Source of the DNA: Apostichopus parvimensis
Lineage: Eukaryota > Echinodermata > Holothuroidea > Aspidochirotida > Stichopodidae
NCBI GenBank assembly: GCA_000934455.1
Contig: KN883716.1
Coordinates: 34,115-76,615, forward strand
Direction of reading: 5' to 3'
DNA: 42,501 nucleotides
Part shown: one piece after another, positions 1 to 12,526 of the stretch
Layout: every line of letters begins with the position of its first letter
How positions within the stretch are numbered: position 1 is the stretch's first letter
Program-made: the position numbers and the translations under genes
The notes under the pieces: generated by a model
Seen by the model: only the letters and a program-made list of their open reading frames with translations
The model's database searches: none
Told to the model about the DNA's origin: nothing

Positions 1-263
1 GGGCGTCGGGACAACCCTTCATTCCCTAGATCCGCGTCTGATGTTTGCCTGGGCCCGAGGAGTAGTCTAATAATTCCCCGGATGAATGCGCACGCCATTG
101 CAATAGCGTCGGACGGGGTAGCTTTTCCATAATAGTGTAATTTGCTAGCTTGGCAAGTTATATTTAAATCAGATGTAAATACTTCATTCATGGGATTAAG
201 ATTGCAAAAAAAAAAATGTTCCTAATTGAATGAAATCACCATTTATGCACTACATCAAGAACG

Positions 264-386
264 TTATATTTGTAAAACAGAGTTCCTTTTGACGCTAGGA
301 TGATCCAAGGCCAATTTTTTCTTAGTAATGCCCGAAAGGATTGACAAATGGCGTTTGTTTTTCAGGACGTTATTTTTTTGTTCAGC
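264..386 (-). CDS. Possible terminal exon of the receptor gene (unproven)
   Basis: On the minus strand a strong acceptor (pyrimidine run followed by CTGCAG) precedes a 40-codon open frame that ends in TAA at 264-266. It opens in phase 0, which matches the phase-0 donor at the end of the receptor's large exon (860). The encoded tail is basic and rich in Lys and Asn, with no hydrophobic segment, so it could be a cytoplasmic tail. If it joins directly, the product would have only five membrane helices. No TM6-TM7 exon was found between 387 and 853. It may equally be a chance open frame. Confidence 0.22.
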   Translation of the reverse strand, partial: AEQKNNVLKNKRHLSILSGITKKKLALDHPSVKRNSVLQI

Positions 387-859
387 CTGCAGAAAAAAAG
401 ACTTTTCACATCCTGCTGAAACATGAGGAAATATGCTCCGCATGTAAACACTTACAGAATACTTGTTCGATCAGTCTCTTTAACATTTTCCATTAAAATT
501 CAACCTCATTTTGTTGCTTATTTAATATTTAATATTTGATATATGATATAGTTTCGGCGTCTTTCTGACAAGTTTCACATAAGAGAATGATAATTTTATT
601 AAAATAGTCATACGAGACAACAATGACAATGCAGTTGGAACAAAGACATTGGAGCAATCTACATCTTTAATGTAGAGCAACTTAATATAGCGATATGGAC
701 ATTACGTATTGCACAATGGCTTGTCAAAAGATGTATGCATTAATAAAAAATGCTTTTTTTTAGAACATTGCTCTACTTTTGGACGTAACAATTACATATC
801 GTTAGCACAATATTATTATGAGGACAAGGCTTATATGAAAAGAAATTCATTTCGCTTAC

Positions 860-3639
860 CCTTAAAGCAATGGACATTATGTCGACTGGGTTACCACCCG
901 CTTCCTCGGCATTGTTTCGAACTTTCCCCATATTTGACATGGTAGCGATGAAAAGGGAAATGCCAACGATTATTAAGCAAAATGTCGGAATGAAGAAGAT
1001 GTACGTGCTGATGAAGTTGTCTTCAAACCAATGTCTGCCATACTGGAAGTCGCCACTTTTTGTCACGTGACATATTATGCCCGCCAGAACAAACGGGATG
1101 GGAGCCAGCCATGCAAACATCGCGTACTGAACATTAATGTTCTTTATGGAGCAGAACCCAGCCCTGGTGATAGAGTTAACGATATTACCGCCACTGATAC
1201 TACGGTGCACGTGGAAAATGATGATCGTCTCCCACGAGAACACGGACAACCACGCGTAATGAGTAATGGCCGTGAAAGGAGAACCCTGGATCTGTCTGAT
1301 CTCCAACAGAAATGGGAAGAGATTGGTCACCGCTAAGGCGAAACATAAACTGAGTAAACAGAATCCGTAGACGTTTTGTAGTTTTGGATATTTCCAGTGA
1401 AGCAAAACAACGACACCGATAGACAAGAGTGATACGGCTCCGGCGATGAGTTGTAAATATCTCGCGGTCGAAGCAAAAGAACTGATCTTATCCAAGCAGG
1501 TAGCGACTTCTCCTAAATGAAGGTTATCTTCCGCTATGTAAAACTCATCTAACGATAAGGCATATCCTTTCCTTTTATGTACAAGCATCGTTTGTTCATC
1601 TTCATAAGACGACCATTTCACCTTAAGTTCCCTGTCTTTGAAATAGACGGGTGTCCAGAAGCACGATATCTCAGAATAGCAGGCGTAGCTAGAATTGTAA
1701 CCGACCTTGATTGACCCCACGTACTCCTTATTGTCCTTTATAACAGTGAAGTCCATTTCCACGTTGTGTTGACTAGCAAAACATCCCAAACGTTTAATGT
1801 AATCGACAATGGGAACGTACGATGCATTAATGTTATTGCGGATGGTAACCTCAAAGGCATCACTCAAGATAGTGATATTCTTTATTCTTGGCCGAAATGA
1901 TCCTTCGCATAATATTTCGGATGTTATTTCTGTAACGAGTGAATCTACGCATGATCCATTAGAAGGCATACCGGTATTGAAGTCTTTGCATCGAGGTTTT
2001 CTAAGAACCATGCGAGTTTGTTGTCGATGATCAGCGCAGCAGTTACCCTCAAACACACAGTTATCATTGCTCTGGCACAGACAAGTATCTAATGAAATGC
2101 AAGGGGAAAAAGTTTTTTATACATGAATGAACCAGTCTAGCAATGTTTAGTTAACAATTATGAAATACAATTGATGTGTACAAATGGCTTTTAAATTATC
2201 TGAATCGGTTTATTACAAAAGCAAGAATACTAAATAAACAAAGAATTTTGAATATACAAACAGCTTGTATTTGTAGTCGCATTACGGAAAGAAAAACGTC
2301 TTCACTAAGCTTGAATGTTGAACAAAAGCCCGCATGCTTAAAACATAACACCAAGTTTGTATTTTTACACACCTTTCTGGATTATTCCACGGACTTAGCG
2401 AATAAATTAGTAAACTTTAACACATGCATGAGGGAAAATTTTCCTTCCTTGGAATCGTATCTTAAGGATATAACTAAACCACTGAGCAAAGTTAGCGAGA
2501 ACTCCATCACCGCTCTCTGTTTAAAGAACATGTATGCACTTGCTATCACGAATGGACCGTATATCCATCATGCTTGTTTCTTACTTAAAAATGTTACAAC
2601 TACATGTAGGCCTATACTATGCATAGTACAATGAGTTACTTCATACAGCGTTATCTAACATTCTTACATGTGTTACTTTTAAGTAAAATGTACACCACTA
2701 AGCGACTACAATTTTAAGATTTAAATTTGATGACAATTCGCAACATTTCTCAGTTCGTCGTTTTTCTTGTTAAATGTCTTCGTTTAATATTAATTTCGTG
2801 AACTAAAATTCTTCCTACACAGGTGATCATGCTTTTCAATATAAAATTATAATCGTTAATGATTGCTTTAACATGATTAAACCGTCATACAAAGTAAATA
2901 TATATTCAAAAGTGACTAAATACTAGACGACAGACACGCTGTGAATTACTTTTAGACTCTAAATAAACTAAATAATAAAGAATGAATTTTCAAAATAGGA
3001 TTAACAACTCAATTCAGTTAACCTACCATTCAGTGCAGAAATAAGTAAGAGAAGTTCACACAAAACCACTACGAGGGAAACGAAATGTTCAAAGATTGCC
3101 ATATCTTCAAACGCAAACTTCACTTTCCACGGTAGAAATGCAAGCTCGATTTGTCTCTCACCTAAGTTTGCTTCGAGATTTAAAAAAACATGTCTAAAAT
3201 CTAATAAATTATAATTGTTATTAGCATAGCCAAATTACCTATACACGCGATCAACTGAAGGTTTATATTTTCAGGAAGTGTGATTGCATTTACCATAAAT
3301 TTGTAATGAAAAAAACTTAATCCCTAAAGTGGTAAGAACCTTGCTTTTCCCTCTGGCATTTCTTTCCATTGAAATACATATTGACAAGATGATATGGTTA
3401 AAAGCATTTCAACAAAACTGATATTTGATTTTACAAAGTATCATATTTGCAGTTATACACTATATCTTAAGTGCAACCACTTTTTACTTTTGTGAAGCAG
3501 TCTATAGGTAGAAATCAAATGAAAAGAAATATGAACAACAATAAAAATAGCACTTACCATTGACTGAAGCTGACTGTATAATCCCCATAAGAAAGCAAAC
3601 AATACAAATTAGTAAAGGTGTCTGTAATTGGAAATCCAT
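860..3639 (-). CDS. Secretin-class (Methuselah-like) 7TM receptor, partial
   Basis: The main exon is 860-2088, from acceptor ATTAG at 2089-2093 to donor AGG|GTAAGC. Codons counted from 2056 give: a Cys-rich N-terminal patch (CLCQSNDNCVFEGNCCAD, partly upstream of 2056) resembling a somatomedin-B-like knot; an ectodomain of about 190 residues with further Cys and several Asn-X-Ser/Thr sites; TM1 near 200-220; TM2 229-251; TM3 263-285 with the family-typical Trp; TM4 311-331; and TM5 347-372. The exon starts with two bases of a codon, so it needs a phase-1 upstream exon; both signal-peptide exons (3558-3639 and 3027-3102) supply one. The family comprises plasma-membrane G-protein-coupled receptors; ligand unknown. 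TM6 and TM7 are not in the exon and were not located, so the gene is either incomplete here or continues beyond position 1. The Cys that normally caps TM3 is not evident. Class B or adhesion-type membership is clear; the Methuselah-like subgroup is inference. Confidence 0.75.
3027..3102 (-). CDS. Alternative first coding exon 1b (signal peptide)
   Basis: The ATG at 3102-3100 opens 25 codons, Met-Ala-Ile-Phe-Glu followed by a long Leu/Val-rich core and a Ser-Ala-Leu-Asn end, typical of a cleavable signal peptide. It then stops at donor AATG|GTAGGT. The exon ends one base into a codon; joined to the exon starting at 2088 (AT) it forms an Asp codon and keeps the frame. It is too short for ORF finders. 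It lies between exon 1a and the receptor body, so use of a second promoter is likely. Confidence 0.55.
3558..3639 (-). CDS. Alternative first coding exon 1a (signal peptide)
   Basis: The ATG at 3639-3637 begins 27 codons (MDFQLQTPLLICIVCFLMGI and seven more), a good signal peptide with a hydrophobic core and a small-residue end. It is followed by the near-perfect donor AATG|GTAAGTG. The phase is identical to exon 1b, and both end in an Asn codon plus G. It would supply the N-terminus of the receptor body exon at 2088. Confidence 0.6.
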
Positions 3640-4974
3640 TTTGGTCAAATATCTATTTTCTTTCTTACCGGTTTGTAATTCAGTGATAATTTCTTGAAAT
3701 GAATACCTGAGCAAATGACGCCTCCGTTTAGTTTACCAGATCCGCCAAACTATGTGTTTGTCTCACATATGATCTATGGAGCTTCTATAGCTTCAAAACC
3801 TAACGCACCGATATTTGGAAGCTTCTTTCTATTAAGAGGTTTTTTTTTCTGGATACGATCTGAGAGCAATTCCAACATTTGCCATTTGAAATAGGACAAT
3901 CATCCGAGAGTCGTGACGTATTACGAACGGAATTGTCGGCGCACTAATGATAATGTATAATATTATAATAATTAGGGATGGTTCCGTAGTAAAAAATATA
4001 GATTACGGGAATATGTGATTTGATTTTTAAGTTGACGAAAACTAGTTGTTAAGTGAATATTGCGGTATCATGATGTATTTCGTTCCACAAACGAAATAAA
4101 TATTTCAATTTAATATTTGAGTTTGAAGTATTTTAAGCATCATTTGTAGCTACGAAAACGTTGTGTATCTAATCCAGGACCGAAACACTTTTAAGACGTA
4201 TCAGCTAAATAAGTTGGCCAAAAGAGAAAAGAAAAAAAATTCCCCGCATTGTCTATTTGTTTGAAACATCATCTGAAATCAACTGTTGACTAGCTTATAT
4301 TATCAATGGAGTTGATGATCTCATCTCGTCCATGTATGACGTAGGCAACTTATCTCAATTAAACTTTGTCCTCCAACCTAAACGTCTCACCATACTCTAA
4401 GTGGGTAGGTGCCTGAACACAATAGGTCTAAGGTCAGAGGTCAATTAACAAAAATTATTAAGCCATTACCTGCTCGTCAAATGTCAGAGGTAAATACAAC
4501 CTTCAATTTTTTTGGGAATAGTGCATTTAACCTAACCATTTTACTTCTTTTGTGTCTTATAGTGTTAATAAAACATTTTTTTTTCAAATTACGTGTTATC
4601 GAGATATAAATCTTTGATACGATCATCTATCATGGAGATATCACGCATCTATCATGGACATATCACGCTTCCTATTGTCACGATCAGCAGGACATGGAAA
4701 CTCATCGACAGACATGCATCCATCAATTAATGAATTAATCGAGAAAGCTAAATCTGTCGTTGAACCGTAAAACTGTCAGTTCTTGGTCGTATGAAATACG
4801 TAAGTAGAAAACGAAAACACGAACGGTAAACGTGCTCTGCTGGTTACATGTATTTGATCGTTAATAAAACTGAATTGCAAAACTAAAGAAAAATTAAAAA
4901 TTTTTGTTGGAAGGATATGTGAAAGGACAGTTGTGTCAAATGGTAAGATATAACTACACACATAAACTGTGTAA
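3640..4974. other. Intergenic, no gene recognised
   Basis: AT-rich sequence upstream of the receptor. It should hold the receptor promoter, but no TATA element at a fitting distance was identified with confidence. Short open frames here look like chance. Confidence 0.5.
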
Positions 4975-5560
4975 AAGTAAGTTGGCCTGACGTTTCGATC
5001 CTAGCAGGATCTTCTTCAGAGGCTAAATGAAAAAGTAACAGTAACAGAAGGGACAAAAATACGCACAGAATACAGACAGGTTAATGAGCACGGTGAACAC
5101 AATGAGATACATGTAAGGAGATTAGTAGACAAGGGATAGAGAGAAGAAAGCAACAAGGGAGGAGGAGAGGTAGGAGATAAACAGTGGAGGGACAAAGAGA
5201 GGATTAAAGGAACGGGGTAGGGAATAAACTGGAGAAGGACAAAGACAGAAAGGTGTGGAGAAAAAAAAATTAACCTCTTCTCTTGAACAGATGCTTTTGC
5301 TTATCTTGAAAACCTTTCCAAACCTAGATCGTCGAAGGTTTTGTTAAGGTATTGACAAGGTTTATTAAGGAACGTCACTAACTAACGTGAATGAAGGGAG
5401 AAGGTATAAGGGCTCAAATATGATAATTCATCCGGTTAGAGCGACCCGTCCAGAATTTATATCCACTTGTCACTTTGTTGGTCTGGTAGGAATTGATAGT
5501 GTCTAAGTAAGTGAAAATGATGATGATGAAACAATTTTTCAATATTTCAATAACGGAAAA
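4975..5560. repeat. Probable dispersed repeat with conserved GATCCTGCTAGGATCGAAACGT-type end
   Basis: A sharply different, purine-rich block starts with a stretch (4985-5024) reading TGACGTTTCGATCCTAGCAG and then GATCTTCTTCAGAGGC. It contains the palindrome GATCCTAGCAGGATC. Sequences of this style flank dispersed elements, including Penelope-like elements, in many animal genomes; that family link comes from memory and is uncertain. No reverse transcriptase or GIY-YIG reading frame survives nearby. Confidence 0.35.
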
Positions 5561-7619
5561 ATCTCTGAAGTTGCTTAGCTCTCGAGCTTTGAGCTATATA
5601 ATATTTTCCTTTTTTAAGTTTGCGTTTGATTATCCCAATCATATCAAACGATCAAGTCACAGTTCAAACTATTGAAATATGACCCTCAGACAAGACTTGT
5701 AGTTAGATGTATTTAGCTTAGTCACTCATTTAGGTTCATTTGCTGCAACAGAGTATCAAAGCAGTGTCTTACTTTAATACATTTGCCAAGATGTTACCCT
5801 GATTTATAAATAGGCAGATTAAAGAAATATAGCGACAAGATTTCGAAATCTGTGTGTTTGGATTTCATTTTCTCAAGCTAACGTACTACTTTCATAAACT
5901 GTTTTAATTTGATATTTCGCAGACTGAAATACTGCAATTAAAGACGACACCGATGGCATACACAAGTAAACCAAAGTCAATAAATTATTCAAACTAAAAT
6001 TGTTAGCTTTCGCTGGGAAAAGGTCTTTTCAGCTAATGGATTGAAAAAGGTTACCTAGGTAAAGTTAATAATGGTTCAGTAAACTATGCTTTTAAAGGAT
6101 TCCATGGAAATAAATTTAAAACGAAGAGAATAAACAATATCTGGGAAAAAGTGGAAACAAAATAAAAGTCCCTACCCAAGACACTTTTGCAAAAAAGGAA
6201 AGACACACTCAATGATTTATTAGTGTAATTATGGTGAGGTTATTGGTATGGACGAAATAAATGATAAGAATAAAAAGTATAGTAATAATGCAAATACTTC
6301 ACTGTAATCTGAAGCACATATACTGAATTGTGATGAATAGAACAACATGATGTGTATGTTCATCAAGTTTAACGCACATCTATTATAATATATAGCACCC
6401 CTCTACTTGCGACGATAGTCTCAATCTTCTTGAATCTATTAGTACACCTCACTGTAAGCCAATGGTATGAAAGGGAGAAATCGTACATATACTTTTACGC
6501 AAGCAACAAAACGTTTCAAAAACGCACTCTATTCAATAAAATATTTCATTTCTTATTTTCTTTTTATCTATTAACTGTAACCAAAAATGTTTTTTGTTAC
6601 ATAAGTTGTTCCTTATTTGTAAAATCTTGAAATATGAATTGACCGGAAATTCTCCGAGCTGCGGAAATGAAGAACAATATAATCCACAACGTACTATCCA
6701 TTAAAACTCCTGAATGAAACAAGGCTAAAAGTAAGACACAAATGCATACGCACAATGCAGTAGGGGATACGCCAACCAAGCTTTACAAACTTAATAAGAA
6801 TCTATCAATCCGATCCTAATTAAATACATTTGTGAGCATCATTGATTTGATTCGAATGGTATCATTATAAAAGCTATGGGAAATATCCATCGCCATAGTT
6901 CTTTCAGAACAAATTAAGGAAGCACCAGAATAAAATTTCATTTTGCATTGGTATTATAATAATCATATTAATAATAATATTGCATGTAATGTTGTACCTT
7001 AAAGGATAGACCAGGAAAAAATGTATTTTAGGATGGTGAAAGAGGAATATATTTTAACCTTCCTCGGGAAGTCTGAAAGCAAAAATTGTTAACACGTGAC
7101 TGTAAATGGCACTGACCACACGAAGAGGATAATGAAGAAAAGCGACCTCGTACGAATGTGACGTCATCCAAGTTGTCTCCTCAAACACACGCCATTCTGT
7201 TTATACCGTAATCACTAATTATATTAATACTCTTATAAACAAAAGGTTCGTATACGTGTATTGTTGTTCTTATTGTTTTTTCCTTTATTAATATATTTTT
7301 TTCTCTTGCTCTTTTTTCCTGCTTCTGTCCACTGTCTCTAATTTTTGAATGAATTTCTTGTTTACGATCATTTTTTAACTTACCCTTTCTACAAAACCAT
7401 ATTCATTAAGCAGTATGTTAAGAAACAGATTATCTCTTCCAACATGTTCTTTTGTACACAATGCTAAGTTGAAGATTATGGGTAGGTCTAATCATTGGCA
7501 AGTATCTTTAGTGTGTCTATGCATGTTATCGTCATCCACGGGGTAACATCAACCTTTTTCTTTGGAATCACTCTCACTCGAATATACTTGAACTCCTCTT
7601 TTATCCCAAACATGTGTAT
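5561..7619. other. Gene-free stretch
   Basis: Low-complexity AT-rich DNA without a supported gene. A CRE-like octamer TGACGTCA lies at about 7160. The minus-strand open frame near 6.6-6.78 kb has hydrophobic segments but no usable donor, and was not accepted as a signal exon. Confidence 0.4.
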
Positions 7620-9888
7620 TAATGAAGGCGATTTCAATATCAATTTATGAAATGTAGAAAGCAACGCAATGTGTGATTATTATACGAAGTTAATGTTGTG
7701 CAACAATTTCATTCCTACGACTACTTTACCAACACGAATCACCCCCTCTAGCGCAACACTTATCGACAATTTATTTGTCACACTCCCAAATAAGCTACTT
7801 GACAACATTGTGTTTGCAGGTAATTTATTTACCGACGTTAGTAATCATCTCCTAGTATTTGTATAGTTGAGGGCCTACAAAATATGAATTAGATAGAACT
7901 TTTATTCACTTTTACAATCAAGAAATTTTCAACAGTTTTATCCAATCAATGGAATCTTTACATATGTAATTTATCTATAATAATACTGACGTTAATATTG
8001 CTTATAATAATTTCATTGATATTGTACAGTCTCAACATAATACTCACTGTCCTCTGGTGAGAATTTCTAGGAACAAATTTCCATGACAAGCCATGGATTA
8101 CACCTGGTATCAAGCAGTCCATTTCAACTCAGATTATGCTCACTGCTGTACTTAAAAGCTAAACTTTCTTCGTATCATCGTATTTTACATCGCATCATCA
8201 GGTCAGCTCAATCCACGTGTTATAAAATCAAACTAACCCAGAGACAAACCTCTCCTAGGCATGCATGGTCTGTTATAAACACCCAAAAGAGAAGACCCAA
8301 TCTTCACATGTTACTTCTATCTTCTGCGAAGGCCTTCAATGCTCAGATAATCATGATCTTGCTCATGCCTTCAATTAATATTTTCCCTCATTTGGTGGCA
8401 CACACATGGCGAAAATATATCTTCCTCCGTTCATACCTTAGAGTACTTGAGAATCTCCGTTCCCCAAACTATTTTCCTTTCTCTAGTGTCTGCAGACGAA
8501 GTATAAAAGCATATCAATGCACTTAAGCCTAACAAAGCTCCGGGTTCGGATGGAATTACCTCTAAGCTTATTAAATCTGGTAGCCATGTACTAGTTCCTG
8601 CTCTTGTTTATATAATTAACACTGGTTTTTTTTTCAAATTGGAGCCTACCTAGATGCGTTAAAGGTTGCCAAAGTCATTCCTTTACTGAAGAAGGGCGAT
8701 TCTACTCTGCCTGAGAATTACAGGCCCATAAGTTTGTTATCTTGTTAACAAACTACTGGAGAGTGTTATTGAAAGAGACTTAGGCAATTTCTTACAAATA
8801 ATAATATTTTTCCCAGTTTGGGTTTAAAGAATGTTATTCAACAACTCATGCTTTACATAGAAACTGTAAATATATACTATTCGTTCTCAGCTTGATGTGG
8901 GTAAATAATGTGTTAGGTTTATATCTTGACCTCAAGATGGCGTTTGACACTGTCGATCACTTTAGTCCTTTTAATAAAATGATATCAATATGGGGTTCAT
9001 GGAACGGCAGATGATCTCATGGCTAGCTATTTACACAACAGAAGGCAATGAATTTATGCTAATAATACTTACTGTTTGGAAACGATTATAAACAGTTAAT
9101 CGATACCGCCACTCATGTCTAAGACTCTTAGACAGCTTAATAATTGGTTTGACTGCAATAAGCTTAGCTTCCACTTAGGGAAACTAATTACACCATTTTT
9201 AATGCAAAAGATACAAGTCACTTCTGTCATGCCAATTTTACTTTGAATGGAGTTACAATCTGCAATGCCTAAAGTACGAATTATTTAGGATTAAATATTG
9301 ATGTGAGCTTTCGAGGGTGTACCATATTTGCTATCTCTGTAAATCCTTTGTTTTTTTTACAACCCAAGTGGAATTCTCTCTGAAGCCATTGCAACTCATA
9401 TCTATTAGTCTTTTATTACTCTAAGCTCAAATATGCCATTAAACTTTACGGCACTGCTAAATTGTCAGATGTCAAACCGCTTCCAACCCTACAAAATATA
9501 TTAATTAAGCTACTAATGAACAAGCCTAGACGTTTTCCGACTAATCTCTCATACTGAGAAAATAATTGCTTATGCTAAAGGAAATCCATTATTATTGTAA
9601 CTATGTATTGTTTTGTTTATAATCATTGCAATAACAAGTTACCAAAAGTTATTTCTGCTGTTGTGAGCCATTCTAATATTTGTAATTACTCCATCATAAC
9701 TTGTAATAGGAATTTATTTAATGTTATGTATCATAACAATCAGCACGGCAAATTGCTTCTTAACAACTATTGTAACAATCTATGCATGGCAGTCTCTGTC
9801 TCAGTCTGTTAAATCTGCTAACTCTCTAAAGTCGTTTCAATGTAAAATCAAGGATGATCTTCTCAAAAAATACATGGAAACATGTTGA
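7620..9888 (+). mobile_element. Decayed non-LTR retrotransposon (Jockey/CR1-type ORF2)
   Basis: In order along the plus strand, in shifting frames: the end of the AP endonuclease (GDFNINL at 7627, then PTRITPSSATLIDNLF and TDVSNHLLVF); the start of the reverse transcriptase (NKAPGSDGITSKLI at about 8530, then LPENYRPISLLS); RT motif A (DLKMAFDTVDH at 8931-8963); the thumb region (LRQLNNWFDCNKLSFHLGK near 9130, then NYLGLNIDVSF); and a typical C-terminal segment (NSLKSFQCKIKDDLLKKY) ending in TGA at 9886-9888. Many stops and frameshifts mean it is dead. ORF1 and the 5' end are missing or unrecognisable. The motif order identifies a LINE; the clade within the Jockey/CR1 group is inference. Confidence 0.85.
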
Positions 9889-9983
9889 CTTTAAACTTTG
9901 TTCTTTAAGTACCACACTCTATTTAAAAAAAAACAAGTTTATGTTATCCTTCTTGCCTCTTGTCCTTTCTCTTCTCTAGTCGC

Positions 9984-10236
9984 TCTGTTCTGTTCTGTTC
10001 CGTTCCGTTCCGTTCCGTGCCGTGCTGTTCTGTTCTGCTGTCTGTTCTGCTGTCTGTTCTGCTGTCTATTCTGTTGTCTGTTGTCTGTTCTGTTCTGTTC
10101 TGCTGTCTGTTCTGCTGTCTATTCTGTTGTCTGTTGTCTGTTCTGTTCTGTTCTGTTCTGCTGTCTGTTCTGCTGTATGTTCTGCTGTCTGTTCTGCTGT
10201 CTGTTCTGCTGTCTATTCTGTTCTTCTTCTTCTTCT
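9984..10236 (+). repeat. CTGTT/CCGTT/TTCTGCTGTC microsatellite
   Basis: About 250 bp of pyrimidine-rich 5-bp units (TTCTG, TTCCG) merging into a 10-bp higher-order unit TTCTGCTGTC and ending in CTT repeats. Being stop-poor it yields long spurious open frames on both strands. It lies about 95 bp past the stop codon of the LINE, in its former 3' tail. Confidence 0.9.
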
Positions 10237-10585
10237 TCAGTTTTCTCTCTGTGTTTCTTTCCATCTCTGAACTTAATTTAAGTATTTCATTGTTGTATAT
10301 TCTACCTAGTCAATAGCTGAGATAACAGCCTTGCTGTTTTTCTAGTGTCCTTCATATGTTAACCTTCTACTGTAATGTTATTTTTTGTATTAATCTTGTA
10401 CAAACATATGAGAAATAAATATGTTGTTGCAACTATAGTCACCACCAGAAAGTTGTTCTTGTCACTACAGAATAACATAATCACGCAACTGAAATCCTGC
10501 CCTATGGTGTGGTAGTATTGGGACCCTATAAACGGATAACTAAATGAAAAGGTCTTTTTCTTACGCTCTGATAATGGGCGGATCC

Positions 10586-10611
10586 GGGGTGGGGGGGGGG
10601 AGGGGTGGGCT
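10586..10611 (+). other. G-run with quadruplex potential
   Basis: Four G runs (GGGG, a ten-G run, GGGG, GGG) are separated by single bases, in an otherwise AT-rich region. Confidence 0.4.
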
Positions 10612-12361
10612 CCAGGGTTTCTACTATACATTTCCGGAAAGTCGATGGTCGTCGTTGTGCTGCATGTTCACCAGAACTAGCATTCTGAAATAGCAAAGAA
10701 CCGGAACTTCCCTCGACTAGTTCGACAAGATTTGCAAACTTCAGACCACAATCAGAAAAGACCTTAGACTGTCCTTATGCTGTCAGCGATTATACCTTAC
10801 CTTAGCCGACCAACTGACCGGCAATAGGAATTGTTTTGTTGACCTTAAAGTTACAGCGTACGTATATACACCATCAGTCAATCAGGTGATGCATGATATC
10901 CCTGGGCAGTCAATAATCACTGACCAAAGGTTTACAGTAAACTTTGTACTTGCTTTTAGTTTGACAGTGTCTAATACAGTGTTAAGCAGTCCGTACAAAT
11001 GTACACTGAACAATTAGTACAGCAATATTGTTAACACAGTATTTTCTTATTTTGTCGTTATGAGAGCATTGAAATTACTGCAGATCCCTGCTCTGACACT
11101 GCAGTGTAAAACTATGTAGGCCTAGTGCATGATTGATGGTCGGAGGACAGGGATACTGTGCATGCATGGGAAGTGTCATTTTCCGGCGATCCAGGAGGTA
11201 TATTTAGCAAAAGGTTCCTTGCTACGTTACGCGGCAATCGATGGTGGCGCTCCACTTAGATAGTGTCACAGATATATCTGCCACCCGAAAAATATCTTGT
11301 CCGTCTTCAAAACTTAGTCTCACTACGGGCCTGATTGGACCCCACTAAAAAAAAAAACTGGTTCCGCCCCTGCTGATATAGAGAGATAAACTGTAATCAA
11401 ACAATGATAGACCGATTGCTTCAATTTGGCGTTATTTGGGGCTACTTCAAAACTTCAGTTCTGGAACATATCTCATACGTTAACATAGTCAAAAAAGATA
11501 GGATAAAGGGGAAAATATTCTATTAAGATACTTACATAATAAAGTTACACCTACCGCAAATGCCTCATGACACAACGAAATGAGAATTACTATTCAAAGC
11601 AAACAAACGTCAATATTTCGATAAGAGCTGTTAATACATCACATAGCATGACTCATTAATCCGCGTCAGCTTAGCGAGACAACACCGAACGAAACTGACT
11701 GGAACGTTTGTAACGATCGTTGAAGAATATTTAAGGTAAGTAGTTTGACTATAAAATTGTTGCTATCTGAAATGTCATAGTCCATGCAATTCGAGCAGTA
11801 TTACCACTTTATATTGACGAATTTAATACTAGATCTTTGAAAAACTCCATAACGTGAACCAGATTACGTTTGACTTGAAGGGTACGTTGTCTCTGAGAAT
11901 TTGGAGAGTAATATTGTCTTTTTACTGTGTATTTCATTTTTATTTTTTTAAAAATAATGCACATAATGCACTATATGATAAAATGTTTAGGTAATATAAC
12001 ATAGGTTCCATATAGACTAAGTATAGAAATCAGCGGACATGTTTATCATAGGACCCTCTCATAGCTTTAAGAAGCCTCATAGGTACCGTATAACATACGG
12101 TTTCTCTCAGCACTATTCCAAACATTATTAACATTATCAACATTATTTATGTAATTAGCACGCCAATGCAGTTCTAGATCAATCAGATGGATCCCTCTCC
12201 ATAAACAAAAGTGTACCAGGCAATTAAAGGCTGTTTGTTTCAATACCCCTTATAACCCATAATCCGTCAGATTTGTTAAGTTATTGTTAGAAATGTCTGA
12301 ATGTTGACAACTGCGCTGAAAACAAGAATAGTGGAGCTTTCATTATCCATAGTTGTCAACT
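10612..12361. other. Gene-free stretch
   Basis: No coding exon or RNA gene could be supported. An A-run followed by GGTTCCGCCCCTG near 11346-11373 looks like the edge of an old insertion. Confidence 0.4.
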
Positions 12362-12526
12362 CTACCTTAGTTCACTTAGTACCACCCCACATTACTTAGT
12401 GCCACCTCACATAACTTAGTACCATACCACCCCACTTCACTTAGTACCACCCCACGATACTTAGTATCACCCACTTCACCTAGTACCACCCACTTCACCT
12501 GGTACCACCCCACAGTACTTAGTTGT
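12362..12526 (+). repeat. Minisatellite, unit about 22 bp (ACTTAGTACCACCCCAC plus a few bases)
   Basis: About eight imperfect copies of ACTTAGTACCACCCCAC with variable 2-6-bp spacers. No coding role is apparent. Confidence 0.85.

Noticed and set aside
2176-2634. 152-codon plus-strand open frame in the receptor intron
   Set aside because: It starts with GTG, matches no domain I know, has no splice or promoter support and lies antisense in an intron.
6597-6779. Minus-strand hydrophobic frame that might be a third signal-peptide exon
   Set aside because: The expected donor reads AATGGATAG, not AATGGTAAG, and the distance to the receptor is large.
9898-10316. Several Cys/Leu/Val-rich and Arg/Thr-rich frames
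   Set aside because: They are translations of the CTGTT microsatellite in different frames.
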